Source: Candidatus Pullichristensenella avicola (lineage in GTDB: Bacteria; Bacillota; Clostridia; Christensenellales; Aristaeellaceae). From it: a DNA stretch of 64,000 bases. The stretch covers positions 1 to 64,000 of the forward strand of contig DVIA01000018.1 of the NCBI GenBank assembly GCA_018711655.1. Direction: 5' to 3'. Below the pieces are notes generated by a model that ran no database searches, was not told the origin of the DNA, and was given only the letters and a program-made list of their open reading frames with translations. The position numbers were made by a program, and so were the translations under genes. Below, one piece after another: positions 18,103 through 26,626 of the stretch (its first letter is position 1; every line of letters starts with the position of its first letter).

Positions 18103-18113
18103 AAACGGGCCGG

Positions 18114-19364
18114 TTATTCCGCAAAATACCAGGCCTGTTCCGTCATCATGTATTCCGCCGCTTCTTCGGGCGTGGCGTCCTCCACCAGGAGCTTGTAAAT
18201 CGCGCCCTGGATCGCCGCCGTATAGTCCGGGCTCTGGTCGGAAAGCTGCTGATAGGGGATCTGGATGAAGAACTCGGCGCCCTCGGCGTCGGCGATAATC
18301 TCCGCGGAGAGTTCGTTTTCAATAACGCCGTAGTTGCCGGAAGCGGCGTACTGCCCCAGAACGTTGTTGGTAAACAGTTCCGAAGCCTCCTGCTCGGCCA
18401 GCCAGTTCAGATAGGTACAGGCGGCCTCGAGCTTCTCGCCCTCGACGTTCTTATTGATGCCGTAGCCCATGATGGCGCCATAGTTGATCACATAGGGTTC
18501 GTCGGCCGTCTCGGTGGGCATGAAGAACCATCCCAGGTCAAGATCGGGATTCAGCGATTCGATCACCGTCAGTTCAAACGTGCCGACGGGATAGATGGCC
18601 GCCATTTCCGAGGCGAACATCATCTGCATATCCGAAGAGCCGATGCCCTGATAGCCGTCGGGGAAGTACTCGGCCATCTGCTTGATCCAGTCGAAGTGCT
18701 GAATATAGCCGGCGTCCGTGTAATCGGTTTCCTTGGCCATGAGTTTTTCGTGCCACTCGGTGCCGGTGGTGACGGGCACGACCGTCGCCGACAGGTATTC
18801 GGCGACCATCCAGGAATCGAGAATGCCAAAGCCAATGGCGACATAGCCGGCGTCCTCGATCTTCTGGCAGACATCCATAAATTCGTCGAAGGTGCGCGGC
18901 GGCTCGACGCCCACTTCCTCAAAGATCGCCTTATTGTAGAAGAAACCGCCGTAGCACACAGAGCCGGGCAGGCCGTAGACAACGCCGTCCTCGCCCGTCC
19001 AGGGCGCCAGCAGGTCCGAGCGCATGACGGAAAGGTTGGGGATCATTTCCTCCGTAAGCTCATGCACATAGCCGGCGTTGTAAATCTGCAGGCCCGTGGA
19101 GAATGCGCGCAGGAACATAATGTCCTCGGCGTTGCCGGACTGCAGCTTGGTCTGCAGCACGCTGTCGTACTCGGTCGCGGTCACGGGGATGTATTCCACG
19201 GTGATGTCGGGATACTCGGCGGTAAAGGCGGCGTTGATCTGGTCCCAGGCCGCCTGGTCCTCGACGCGCCAGCTGGTGACGGTGAGATGCACCTCGGCCA
19301 GCGCGGGCGAGACCAGCGCCATTGTCAACAACAGGGCGAGAACAAGCGTCAGGGTTTTCTTCAT
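18114..19364 (-). CDS. ABC transporter sugar-binding protein (family 1)
   Basis: A 416-residue extracellular solute-binding protein of family 1 (maltose/multiple-sugar type), seen from VTSWRVEDQAAWDQINAAF near the mature start, DIMFLRAFSTGLQIY, and YGLPGSVCYGGFFYNKAIFEEVG. The signal peptide ends SPALA-EVHL, with no lipobox cysteine. It is divergent from the ROK gene and the two sugar permeases at 22658-24402, which lack a binding protein of their own, so it very likely serves them. No ATPase gene for this importer is present; such systems often share an MsmX-type ATPase encoded elsewhere. Confidence 0.88.
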   Translation of the reverse strand: MKKTLTLVLALLLTMALVSPALAEVHLTVTSWRVEDQAAWDQINAAFTAEYPDITVEYIPVTATEYDSVLQTKLQSGNAEDIMFLRAFSTGLQIYNAGYVHELTEEMIPNLSVMRSDLLAPWTGEDGVVYGLPGSVCYGGFFYNKAIFEEVGVEPPRTFDEFMDVCQKIEDAGYVAIGFGILDSWMVAEYLSATVVPVTTGTEWHEKLMAKETDYTDAGYIQHFDWIKQMAEYFPDGYQGIGSSDMQMMFASEMAAIYPVGTFELTVIESLNPDLDLGWFFMPTETADEPYVINYGAIMGYGINKNVEGEKLEAACTYLNWLAEQEASELFTNNVLGQYAASGNYGVIENELSAEIIADAEGAEFFIQIPYQQLSDQSPDYTAAIQGAIYKLLVEDATPEEAAEYMMTEQAWYFAE

Positions 19365-19411
19365 GTAGATACCTCCTTCATATTCCTATGGCATGCGCCA
19401 ATGGTTCATAA

Positions 19412-19428
19412 AATACACTGACTAAATT
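19412..19428. promoter_or_regulatory. Operator-like palindrome over the binding-protein start site
   Basis: AATACACTGACTAAATT matches the perfect palindrome at 19543-19559 at 13 of 17 positions, including the complete right half ACTAAATT. It lies directly downstream of the -10 hexamer, covering the expected transcription start: a repressor position. The adjacent ROK protein is the obvious candidate. Confidence 0.6.
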
Positions 19429-19429
19429 A

Positions 19430-19458
19430 ATAATACAACACAACCAGGGATATGTCAA
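19430..19458 (-). promoter_or_regulatory. Sigma-A promoter of the sugar-binding protein operon
   Basis: Minus strand: consensus TTGACA (19458-19453), 17 nt, TATTAT (19435-19430), 66 nt before the ATG. Confidence 0.85.
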
Positions 19459-19542
19459 CCGTAAAATGAGCAAAACTGGCAATTTTTGTTGGTATGAATT
19501 GGAAATTGCATGGATTATTTGAAATAACATGCATAAATCACG

Positions 19543-19559
19543 AATTTAGTCACTAAATT
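19543..19559. promoter_or_regulatory. Perfect 17-bp palindrome, putative ROK operator
   Basis: AATTTAGTCACTAAATT is a perfect inverted repeat with a single central base, 27 bp upstream of the -35 of the ROK promoter. Its half-site recurs at 19421-19428. ROK repressors such as XylR and NagC bind AT-rich palindromes of this kind. Confidence 0.65.
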
Positions 19560-19585
19560 TTATGGCGGTTTTCTCGACAAATCTA

Positions 19586-19614
19586 TTGACAACTCCGGCA
19601 GCGACATGTATAAT
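19586..19614 (+). promoter_or_regulatory. Consensus sigma-A promoter of the ROK/transketolase operon
   Basis: TTGACA (19586-19591), 17 nt, TATAAT (19609-19614): a perfect match to consensus, about 88 nt before the TTG start of the ROK gene. Confidence 0.9.
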
Positions 19615-19652
19615 CAAGGCGTACGAGGGGCTTGTTTCGCCCTGATTTTGCG

Positions 19653-19669
19653 ATGAACGCCTCGTTCAT
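19653..19669. promoter_or_regulatory. Palindrome in the leader of the ROK operon
   Basis: ATGAACG-CCT-CGTTCAT has perfect 7-bp arms and lies between the promoter and the ROK start. It could be a second operator or a small mRNA hairpin. Confidence 0.4.
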
Positions 19670-19701
19670 TTTACCGAATAAACTTAAGATGGGGGATTCA
19701 T

Positions 19702-20790
19702 TTGAAGGATGATTTCCTTTCCCATGCGGACGCCGCACAACTGAACCGCAACATCGTACTGCACTACATCATGGACAACGAACCCGTCTCCCGCACGGAT
19801 ATATGGGAGGCAATGAGCATCAGCCGCGCTTCGGTCACGCAGATCATTCGCCAATTGCTGGAGGCCGGCCTGGTTCTGGAAACGGACGAACGCCGCGCCA
19901 CGGCGGGGCGCAAGCAGCGCTATTTGCGCATCAACCGCGACGCCAGAAGAATGTTCGCCTTTGACTGGACGGGGCGGCTTCTGTGCCTGGTGAACATGGG
20001 CGGGGAGATTCTCGACCGCGAACTGCTCTCCTTCCCCACCGGCAACTTTACGCCCACCGCCTTCTGCGCCGTCCTGCTCGACGGCCTGCAAGCGCTGCGC
20101 AAGCGCCACCCTGAATTGGACAACCACAAGCTGGATCTTGGCATGGCGATGCCCGGCAACATTGATTCCCGGCGCAACGCGGTGCTCTACTCCGTCGAAC
20201 TCGGCTGGCGGGACATCGATCTGCGCCGTTTGTTCAGCGGACGGTACGACGGTGAAGTATATGCCGAACGCATGGCCAATATGATGGTGCTGGGCGAACT
20301 TGCCGCCGACAGAAAGCACGCCAGCGAGCACACTACACTGGTGCTTCTGGAAAAGGTCGGCCTGGGCATGGCGGCAATCGTTCACGGCAACTGCCAGCAC
20401 GGCGGCAACTACATGTTCGGCGAACTGGGCCATATCAAACTTCCGGTGGATACATACTGTTCCTGCGGCCAGCGAGGCTGCCTGGAGGCTGTCGTCAAGG
20501 ACCTGCTCATGGTCAACGGCGGCGTGATCGACGCGCAGATCATGGACTATATTGCCATCGGCGTCTCCACCGCCGTCAATATACTGGATTCGGACAAGGT
20601 CCGTCTGGTCGGGCATCTGGTCGAAGAGATGTCCTTTGCGCAGGAGGAGGAACTGCGCCGGCTGATCGTTTCCAAGGTGTCCAACGAGCGTTCCCGCCAT
20701 TTGCAGGTCTGTATGGGCGGCGATTACACGGAATTGAGCATCAAGGGGATCAGCGCGCATATCTTTAACCAGTGGTATACATTGGACTAG
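19702..20790 (+). CDS. ROK-family transcriptional repressor
   Basis: A 362-residue ROK regulator. A winged helix-turn-helix covers residues about 12-70 (VSRTDIWEAMSISRASVTQIIRQL). The sugar-kinase-like domain follows, with the zinc-binding CSCGQRGCLEAV motif and GELGHIKL. The kinase ATP and catalytic motifs are not clearly kept, as usual in repressors. I use TTG at 19702, five to six nt after GGGGGA; no in-frame ATG precedes the HTH. It is first in the plus-strand operon with the split transketolase and sugar permeases and probably controls both divergent promoters in response to a sugar. Confidence 0.88.
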   Translation: MKDDFLSHADAAQLNRNIVLHYIMDNEPVSRTDIWEAMSISRASVTQIIRQLLEAGLVLETDERRATAGRKQRYLRINRDARRMFAFDWTGRLLCLVNMGGEILDRELLSFPTGNFTPTAFCAVLLDGLQALRKRHPELDNHKLDLGMAMPGNIDSRRNAVLYSVELGWRDIDLRRLFSGRYDGEVYAERMANMMVLGELAADRKHASEHTTLVLLEKVGLGMAAIVHGNCQHGGNYMFGELGHIKLPVDTYCSCGQRGCLEAVVKDLLMVNGGVIDAQIMDYIAIGVSTAVNILDSDKVRLVGHLVEEMSFAQEEELRRLIVSKVSNERSRHLQVCMGGDYTELSIKGISAHIFNQWYTLD

Positions 20791-20820
20791 GCAACGGCAA
20801 AAGGAGGTTGGCAAGGCAAT

Positions 20821-21633
20821 ATGTATGAACAGTATCGGGACCTGGCGACCAAAGTAAGGGCGCACTGCTGCCGGATGGTATATCTGGGAAAAAGCGGGCA
20901 CATTGGCAGCATGCTCTCTGCGGCAGACATCATGGCGGTTTTGTACAGCGGCGTTCTCAACGTAGACCCGCAGCAGCCGCGCAAGGAGGACCGCGACCGT
21001 TTTATCCTCTCCAAAGGTCATGCAGGCGCCGTGGTCTATGCCACGCTTGCTGAAAAAGGCTTTTTCCCGCGCGAATGGCTGGATACATATTATCAGGACA
21101 ACGGCAAGCTTATGGGCCATATCAGCCATTATGTGCCCGGCGTGGAATTTTCCACCGGTTCCCTGGGCCACGGCCTGCCCGTGGCGGTGGGCATGGCGCT
21201 GGACGCCCGGCGCCGCGGGCGGAGCAACCGCGTGTTCTGCATGCTCAGCGACGGCGATATGAACGAAGGCTCCACCTGGGAGGCGATCATGTTCGCCGGC
21301 CAGCATCACCTGGATAACCTGATCTGCATCCTGGACTACAACCGCATCCAGGCCCTGGGCTTTTCCAAGGACATTCTCGACCTTGGCGACGTAAGTTCGC
21401 GCGTGGCGCCGTTCGGCTGGGCCTGCCGCACGGTGGACGGGCACGATTTCGGCCAGTTGGAGGAGGCCTTCGCCCAGCTTCCCCTGGAGCGCAATATGCC
21501 CACGCTCATCGTGGCCAACACCATCAAGGGCAAGGGCGTAAGTTTCTTTGAAAACCTGGTGCATTCGCACTACTGGCATGTAACGCAGGAAGAACTGCAA
21601 AAGGCCTATGCGGAACTGGGGGTGGAAGCATGA
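20821..21633 (+). CDS. Transketolase-like protein, N-terminal (TPP-binding) subunit, copy A
   Basis: A 270-residue protein equal to the N-terminal third of transketolase. It carries the TPP/metal motif LSDGDMNEG...LDYN (residues about 140-175), SKGHAG with a His of the active site, and GSLGHGLPVAVG. Split transketolases need the partner encoded next, which overlaps by 4 nt (ATGA). The context is a sugar ABC transporter, SDR and dehydrogenase without a kinase, so the pair may transfer a two-carbon ketol unit from an unusual sugar. Known split enzymes include apulose-4-phosphate transketolase and the sulfofructose transketolase; neither identity is shown here. Confidence 0.88.
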   Translation: MYEQYRDLATKVRAHCCRMVYLGKSGHIGSMLSAADIMAVLYSGVLNVDPQQPRKEDRDRFILSKGHAGAVVYATLAEKGFFPREWLDTYYQDNGKLMGHISHYVPGVEFSTGSLGHGLPVAVGMALDARRRGRSNRVFCMLSDGDMNEGSTWEAIMFAGQHHLDNLICILDYNRIQALGFSKDILDLGDVSSRVAPFGWACRTVDGHDFGQLEEAFAQLPLERNMPTLIVANTIKGKGVSFFENLVHSHYWHVTQEELQKAYAELGVEA

Positions 21634-22550
21634 GAAAGATATTCAACGAAACGCTGCTGAAAATCGCGGAAAAGGACGAACGCATCCATATGGTGCTGGC
21701 CGATATCGGTTACGGCGAGATCGAAGGCTTCGCCCGCCGTTTCCCGGACCGCTACTACAACTGCGGCGTGATGGAGCAGAACATGACCGGCGTCGCCTGC
21801 GGCATCGCCATGGAAGGCAACATCGCCATCACATACTCCATCGCCAATTTCCCCACGCTGCGCTGCCTGGAACAGATTCGCAACGACGTATGCTACCACA
21901 ACGCCAACGTCAAAATCGTCATCATCGGCGGCGGCGTTTCCTACGGTCCTTTGGGCATTTCGCACCATTCTACGGAAGATATCGCCATTTTGCGGGCGCT
22001 GCCGAACCTCGTGGTCGTCGCGCCCTGCGATCCGCAGGAGGCGGAAGCGGCCACTTACGCCATGATCGAACACGACGGCCCGGTGTACTATCGCTGCGGT
22101 TACAAGGGCGAAAAGGACATCCATCACCGCCCCTTCCATTTTGAACTGGGCAAGGCCATCACCGTGGAGGACGGCGACGACTGCGCCGTCATCTTCGCCG
22201 GGCCGATCGGCCTGGAGGCGCAAAAAGCTGTGGAAGCCGTGCGCGCGCAGGGCATCCGTTGCCGTCTGATCTCCATGCACACCATCAAGCCGATCGACAA
22301 AGAGGCGATTGTGAAGGCGGCGCGCGAAACCGGGCGCATCGTCACCGTGGAGGAGCACAACCTCTCCGGCGGCCTGGGTTCGGCCGTTGCGGAGGTGCTG
22401 GCCGACGAGGGCTGCCTGAATATCCGCTTTAAGCGCATGGCCCTTCCCGATGTGAACGTGCATGAAGTCGGCTCCCAGCAGTGGCTGCGGGAACTGTATC
22501 ACCTCGGCGCCGCGGACATTGCCGAAGAAATCCGCAAAATCTGCAAATAG
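21630..22550 (+). CDS. Transketolase-like protein, C-terminal (pyrimidine-binding) subunit, copy A
   Basis: A 306-residue partner subunit with the pyrimidine domain (GVMEQNMTGVACGIAMEGN, containing the Glu that activates TPP) and the C-terminal transketolase domain (VEEHNLSGGLGSAVAEVLAD). It is coupled to the N-terminal subunit by an ATGA overlap. The two proteins together equal a full transketolase/1-deoxyxylulose-5-phosphate-synthase-like enzyme. Confidence 0.88.
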   Translation: MRKIFNETLLKIAEKDERIHMVLADIGYGEIEGFARRFPDRYYNCGVMEQNMTGVACGIAMEGNIAITYSIANFPTLRCLEQIRNDVCYHNANVKIVIIGGGVSYGPLGISHHSTEDIAILRALPNLVVVAPCDPQEAEAATYAMIEHDGPVYYRCGYKGEKDIHHRPFHFELGKAITVEDGDDCAVIFAGPIGLEAQKAVEAVRAQGIRCRLISMHTIKPIDKEAIVKAARETGRIVTVEEHNLSGGLGSAVAEVLADEGCLNIRFKRMALPDVNVHEVGSQQWLRELYHLGAADIAEEIRKICK

Positions 22551-22556
22551 CGCCGT

Positions 22557-22594
22557 CCGCCCGCACGCGCCTTGAAAAACCGCCGTGCGGGCGG
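22557..22594 (+). other. Intercistronic hairpin between transketolase and permease genes
   Basis: CCGCCCGCACG (22557-22567) pairs with CGTGCGGGCGG (22584-22594) in the 107-nt gap before the first permease gene. No U-tract follows, so transcription probably continues. Confidence 0.6.
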
Positions 22595-22657
22595 TCAACA
22601 CCGCGGGCCGATCGCGCCGGCAACGGCGCGAGGTTCGCGCGGAAAGGAGGGCTTGCG

Positions 22658-23560
22658 TTGAAACGTTCAAAGGCCGGCTTTATGGGGCTGATTGCGCCGG
22701 CGCTGATCATTTATACATTATTCATGCTGATCCCCCTGGCGGCGTCGCTGGGCCTGAGCCTGTTTGAGTGGACAGGCTACGGCGACAAAACGTTCGTTGG
22801 CTTTTCCAATTTTATCCGCCTGTTCACCGAATACCCCTACAACGAACGGTTTTGGAACGCGCTGGGCAACAACGTTTATTTCTTTATCATCACCATGATC
22901 ATTCAAAACCTGGTGGCGCTGTTGCTGGCGGTGCTGCTCACGCGCGGCCTGCGCGGCAGCACGGGCTTTCGCACGCTGTTTTTCGCGCCCAGCACGGTTT
23001 CGGTGGTCATCGTCGGGTATATCGGCGTGCTGATTTTCAACCCCACCTGGGGCGGCCTGAACGCGCTTTTGCGCGCCGTTGGGCTGGATTCCTGGGCCCA
23101 GGCCTGGCTGGGCCAGGAAAGCACGGCGCTGACGGCCGTGGCGGTGGCGAACGCCTGGCAGTATACGGGCATTCCCATGATGCTGTTCATCGCCGGCATC
23201 AACGCCATCCCCGAGGTGCAATACGAGGCCATCGCCGTGGATGGCGGCAACGAATGGCACAAATTCGCCTATATCACGCTGCCGAACCTGCGGCCGATTC
23301 TCTTCGTGGTTTCCACGATGACCTTTGTCGGCAACTTCAGTTCCTTTGAGATCATCTACGCCATGGAGGGCACCCTGGCCGGCCCCAATTACGCCACCGA
23401 CACGCTCGGCACGTTCTTCTACCGCACGGCGTTCGGCGCGCGCACCGGCGCGCCGCCTGAGATGGGCATGGGCGCGGCGATCGCGACCATTATGGCGCTG
23501 ATCGTCGGCATCGGCGTGGTTTTGTGGCTGCGGATGTACCTGAAGCAATACGACGAATGA
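22658..23560 (+). CDS. ABC sugar transporter permease (MalF/UgpA type)
   Basis: A 300-residue permease with about six membrane helices and the EAA loop (YEAIAVDGGNEWHKFAYITLPNLRP split over residues 205-230). TTG at 22658 is used as start, seven nt after AAGGAGG. It pairs with the next permease and is presumably fed by the binding protein at 18114-19364. Confidence 0.9.
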   Translation: MKRSKAGFMGLIAPALIIYTLFMLIPLAASLGLSLFEWTGYGDKTFVGFSNFIRLFTEYPYNERFWNALGNNVYFFIITMIIQNLVALLLAVLLTRGLRGSTGFRTLFFAPSTVSVVIVGYIGVLIFNPTWGGLNALLRAVGLDSWAQAWLGQESTALTAVAVANAWQYTGIPMMLFIAGINAIPEVQYEAIAVDGGNEWHKFAYITLPNLRPILFVVSTMTFVGNFSSFEIIYAMEGTLAGPNYATDTLGTFFYRTAFGARTGAPPEMGMGAAIATIMALIVGIGVVLWLRMYLKQYDE

Positions 23561-23571
23561 GGAGGCGCGCA

Positions 23572-24402
23572 ATGAAAAGGAAAATCAGCATCGGGCGCGT
23601 CGTCGTCTACGTCTTTTTGTGCCTCTACGCGCTGGTCGTCGCCGCGCCGCTGCTTTTGATGATCGTTACCTCTTTAAAGGAAAACCTGGAATTTATGAAG
23701 GCGCCGCTGGCGCTGCCCAAGGGCTTGAACCTGTCCGGCTATGCGACCGTGTTTTCCAACGAGCAGTTCTTCCGCTCGATCCTCAATAGCGCCATCGTGG
23801 CGATCGTTTCGCTGGCCGTATCCCTGACGGTCTCCATTCTGCTTTCGTATGCGCTGGCGCGCTATCGCGGCCGCTGGGTGCGGCGCTGGTATATGTTTTT
23901 TCTGGTGGGCATGATCGTTCCCATCCGCCTGGGCGTGCTGTTTTTGAACGATATGTTCAACAAACTGGGGCTGCTCAACTCGCTTGCGGGCCTGATCTGC
24001 GTTTATACGGCGATGTCGATCCCCTTTTCCATGTTCATTCTCACCGGATACATCAAAATGATCCCCGCGGAACTGGACGACGCGGCCTTCATCGACGGCT
24101 GCTCGACGGCGCGAATGATCCCGCAGATCATCGTGCCGCTGATCAAGCCGGCGCTGGCCACCGTCGCCATCTACAATTTCCTGCCCATTTGGAATGACAT
24201 GTATTTCCCCCTGATCTTTATTTTCGACAACGAAAAGCGCACGTTCATGCAGTATGTGACGACCTTCTACGGTCAGTACTATACCGACTACAACCTCATT
24301 TTCTCGGCGTTGACCTTCGCCACCATGGTCAGTTTGATATTCTACGCCTTCGGCAGCCGTTCCCTCGTCAAGGGGTTGACCGCCGGAGCGCTGAAAGGAT
24401 AG
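23572..24402 (+). CDS. ABC sugar transporter permease (MalG/UgpE type)
   Basis: A 276-residue permease with six predicted helices and the EAA loop ELDDAAFIDGCSTARMIPQI. The ATG at 23572 has GGAGG seven nt upstream and lies 11 nt after the first permease stop. It completes the membrane channel of the sugar importer. Confidence 0.9.
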   Translation: MKRKISIGRVVVYVFLCLYALVVAAPLLLMIVTSLKENLEFMKAPLALPKGLNLSGYATVFSNEQFFRSILNSAIVAIVSLAVSLTVSILLSYALARYRGRWVRRWYMFFLVGMIVPIRLGVLFLNDMFNKLGLLNSLAGLICVYTAMSIPFSMFILTGYIKMIPAELDDAAFIDGCSTARMIPQIIVPLIKPALATVAIYNFLPIWNDMYFPLIFIFDNEKRTFMQYVTTFYGQYYTDYNLIFSALTFATMVSLIFYAFGSRSLVKGLTAGALKG

Positions 24403-24410
24403 GTGCAGCT

Positions 24411-25178
24411 ATGCGTTTGAAAGACAAAATTGCCGTTATCACCGGCGGCGGCGGCGGAATCGGCCGCTGCGCCGTCCGCGCCTTTGCCCGCGAGGGCGCT
24501 ACCGTCCTGATCTTCGACGTCGATGCGCAGGCGGGCGCCGCAGCGGCGGAGGAGGTGAACCGCGCGGGCGGCAGGGCGCAGTTCTACAGCGTGGATATCT
24601 CCAGCTTTGAAGCCGTGCGGACGGCGTTTGCGCAGATCGAGCAGGAGTACGGCGGAGTGGACGTCCTCTACAACAACGCTTCCGTGTTCTGGGGCAAACG
24701 AGACGCCGCGCTGGACGTCCTGGACATGGACACGTTTGAGCGCATCGTGCGCATCAATCTGTTCGGGCTGGTATATTGTTCCAAATGCGCGATCCCTCTG
24801 ATGAAGAAGCGCGGCGGCGGCTCGATCATCAACACCGCCTCTTCGGCGGGCGTGATCGGCATTCCCAAATGCGACGGCTACACCGCCGCAAAGGGCGGAA
24901 CGGTGTCGCTGACGCGCTCCATGGCGGTGGAATTCGGGCCGTTCAACATCCGCACCAACTGCATCGCGCCGGCCGCCATCCGCACGCCCATGGTCGTGGA
25001 GAGCAACCTGAGCGATCCGGAATTTGACGAGCAGCATTTCCTCACCCAGGGAACGCCCCTGCGGCGCTGGGGCGAGCCGGAGGAAATCGCAAATGTGGCG
25101 CTGTTCCTCGCCAGCGGCGAGGCCGCGTATCTCAACGGCGCCATTATCGTCGCCGACGGCGGCATCACCGTTTCCTGA
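24411..25178 (+). CDS. Short-chain dehydrogenase/reductase
   Basis: A 255-residue classical SDR: TGGGGGIG cofactor motif (residues 11-18), YNNAS (NNAG-like), catalytic Ser in INTASSAGV, YTAAKGG for the Tyr-Lys pair, and a C-terminus IIVADGGITVS typical of the family. It lies 8 nt after the second permease gene and should oxidise or reduce the imported sugar or polyol, or a derivative, in the cytoplasm. Asp after beta-strand 2 (IFDVD) suggests NAD preference. Confidence 0.87.
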   Translation: MRLKDKIAVITGGGGGIGRCAVRAFAREGATVLIFDVDAQAGAAAAEEVNRAGGRAQFYSVDISSFEAVRTAFAQIEQEYGGVDVLYNNASVFWGKRDAALDVLDMDTFERIVRINLFGLVYCSKCAIPLMKKRGGGSIINTASSAGVIGIPKCDGYTAAKGGTVSLTRSMAVEFGPFNIRTNCIAPAAIRTPMVVESNLSDPEFDEQHFLTQGTPLRRWGEPEEIANVALFLASGEAAYLNGAIIVADGGITVS

Positions 25179-25391
25179 AAGCCGCATCCTCTTCAAAGAC
25201 AGGGCGCGCGAACCGTTTCGCTCGCCCTGCATCTGTCTGCAAGATATCCGCCAAACGCCTCCCGGCGGATGCGTCCGCGGGCGCGCCGCAGGAACCGCCG
25301 CACAGCGCCGCCGCTACCGTGACAAGGCGCGGGCGCGTCGGCGGCAGCGCCGTTTCCTGAAAGCCACATCCTCTTCAGAGACAGGGCGCGC
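25168..25391. repeat. 42-bp direct repeat copying the 3' end of the SDR gene
   Basis: Bases 25168-25209, which include the last codons and stop of the SDR gene, recur at 25350-25391 with two mismatches. The intervening and following sequence up to 25600 shows no gene; it is GC-rich with no good ribosome binding site. Confidence 0.8.
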
Positions 25392-25600
25392 CGGCGGCAG
25401 CGCGAACACCGCCTCCCCGGATCCAAAAGGCCGCGAAGCGCAGGCGCACCCGTTGCGTTCTGCCGCCTTCCGCCCAGACGCATGCCCGGGAAGCAATCCA
25501 GGCAAAGGGCGCGGCCGATTGCGGACGCCGCTTTCGCATGCCGCCGACGATCTGCGGCCTCCGCTCCGCGTTTCCCTTCGCGGCGGCGACGGCCGCATCC

Positions 25601-25635
25601 AAAATCGCCATGCCGCCCAGATACGGCGGCATGGC
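25601..25635 (-). terminator. Terminator of the Liv/transketolase operon
   Basis: Minus strand: GCCATGCCGCC (25635-25625) pairs with GGCGGCATGGC (25617-25607) and is followed by GA and four U. It lies 38 nt past the last gene. Confidence 0.75.
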
Positions 25636-25673
25636 GCGCAAGCCTGTTCTCATTCCTGTCTGTGGCGGCCGCT

Positions 25674-26615
25674 TCAGAGTTTTTGCAAAGCCTCGCCTGT
25701 TTTTGCCGCGATGCTCTCCGCGTCCAGGCCCAGGTGTCGCCGCAATTCGCTCGTCGGGCCGATGGGCGGATAGCGATCCTCGATGCCGATTTTCAGAATC
25801 GGCGGATGCGCCCTGTCGGCGAGCGCATCGGCCACCGCGCTGCCGAGCCCTCCAATTTTGTAGTGTTCTTCGACCGTGACCAGCAGTTTGCAGGTCTTTG
25901 CCGCCTCCGCCAGCGCTTCGCGGTCGATCGGCTTGATGGTGTGCATATCCAGCACCCGCGCGCCAATGCCCTCGCTGCGCAGGCGATCGGCCGCAACCAC
26001 CGCTTCATGCACCATGAAGCCGCAGGCGAGGATCGCCGCGTCGTTCCCATCGCGGAGCAGATTCGCCCTGCCGATTGTAAAGGCGCAATCCCCGTCTGAA
26101 TAGACGTCGTATTCCTCGCCGCGTCCAGAGCGGATGAATACCGGCCCTTTGTGCGCGGCTGCAGCCAGGACGGCCTTTCGAAGCGACCGCGCGTCCGCCG
26201 GCGCCAGAACCGTGAAATTCGGCATGGCGCGCATCACGCCGAGGTCTTCGTAGGACTGGTGCGTCGGCCCTCCCGTGCCAAAGGTGAGCCCGGTGGACAT
26301 GGCCACGACCTTGGCGTTAAAGTTGGTATAGCTTATATCGTTGCGAATCTGCTCTCCCGCCCGCAGGCAGGCAAAATTCGCATAACTTACCAGAAACGGC
26401 ATTTTTCCGCAGGCGGCCAGGCCCGCGCCGATCCCGACCATGTTCTGTTCGGCGATCCCGACGTCCAAAAAACGCTCGGGGAAGCGATCGGCAAACAGGC
26501 CGCAGCGCGTGGGGGCTTTCAGTTCCGCCGTCAGCACAAACATTTCGGGGTATCGCTCTCCCGCCTCGACCAGGGCTTTCCCAAACGCATCTCTTACGAC
26601 GCTCTTCGTATCCAT
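25674..26615 (-). CDS. Transketolase-like protein, C-terminal subunit, copy B
   Basis: A 313-residue protein with the pyrimidine-binding domain (DVGIAEQNMVGIGAGLAACGK, catalytic Glu) and C-terminal domain (VEEHYKIGGLGSAVADALAD). It is the partner of the gene just upstream (26627-27460) and paralogous to copy A at 21630-22550. It is the last gene of the operon before the terminator. Confidence 0.88.
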   Translation of the reverse strand: MDTKSVVRDAFGKALVEAGERYPEMFVLTAELKAPTRCGLFADRFPERFLDVGIAEQNMVGIGAGLAACGKMPFLVSYANFACLRAGEQIRNDISYTNFNAKVVAMSTGLTFGTGGPTHQSYEDLGVMRAMPNFTVLAPADARSLRKAVLAAAAHKGPVFIRSGRGEEYDVYSDGDCAFTIGRANLLRDGNDAAILACGFMVHEAVVAADRLRSEGIGARVLDMHTIKPIDREALAEAAKTCKLLVTVEEHYKIGGLGSAVADALADRAHPPILKIGIEDRYPPIGPTSELRRHLGLDAESIAAKTGEALQKL

Positions 26616-26626
26616 ACCCCGCCCCC

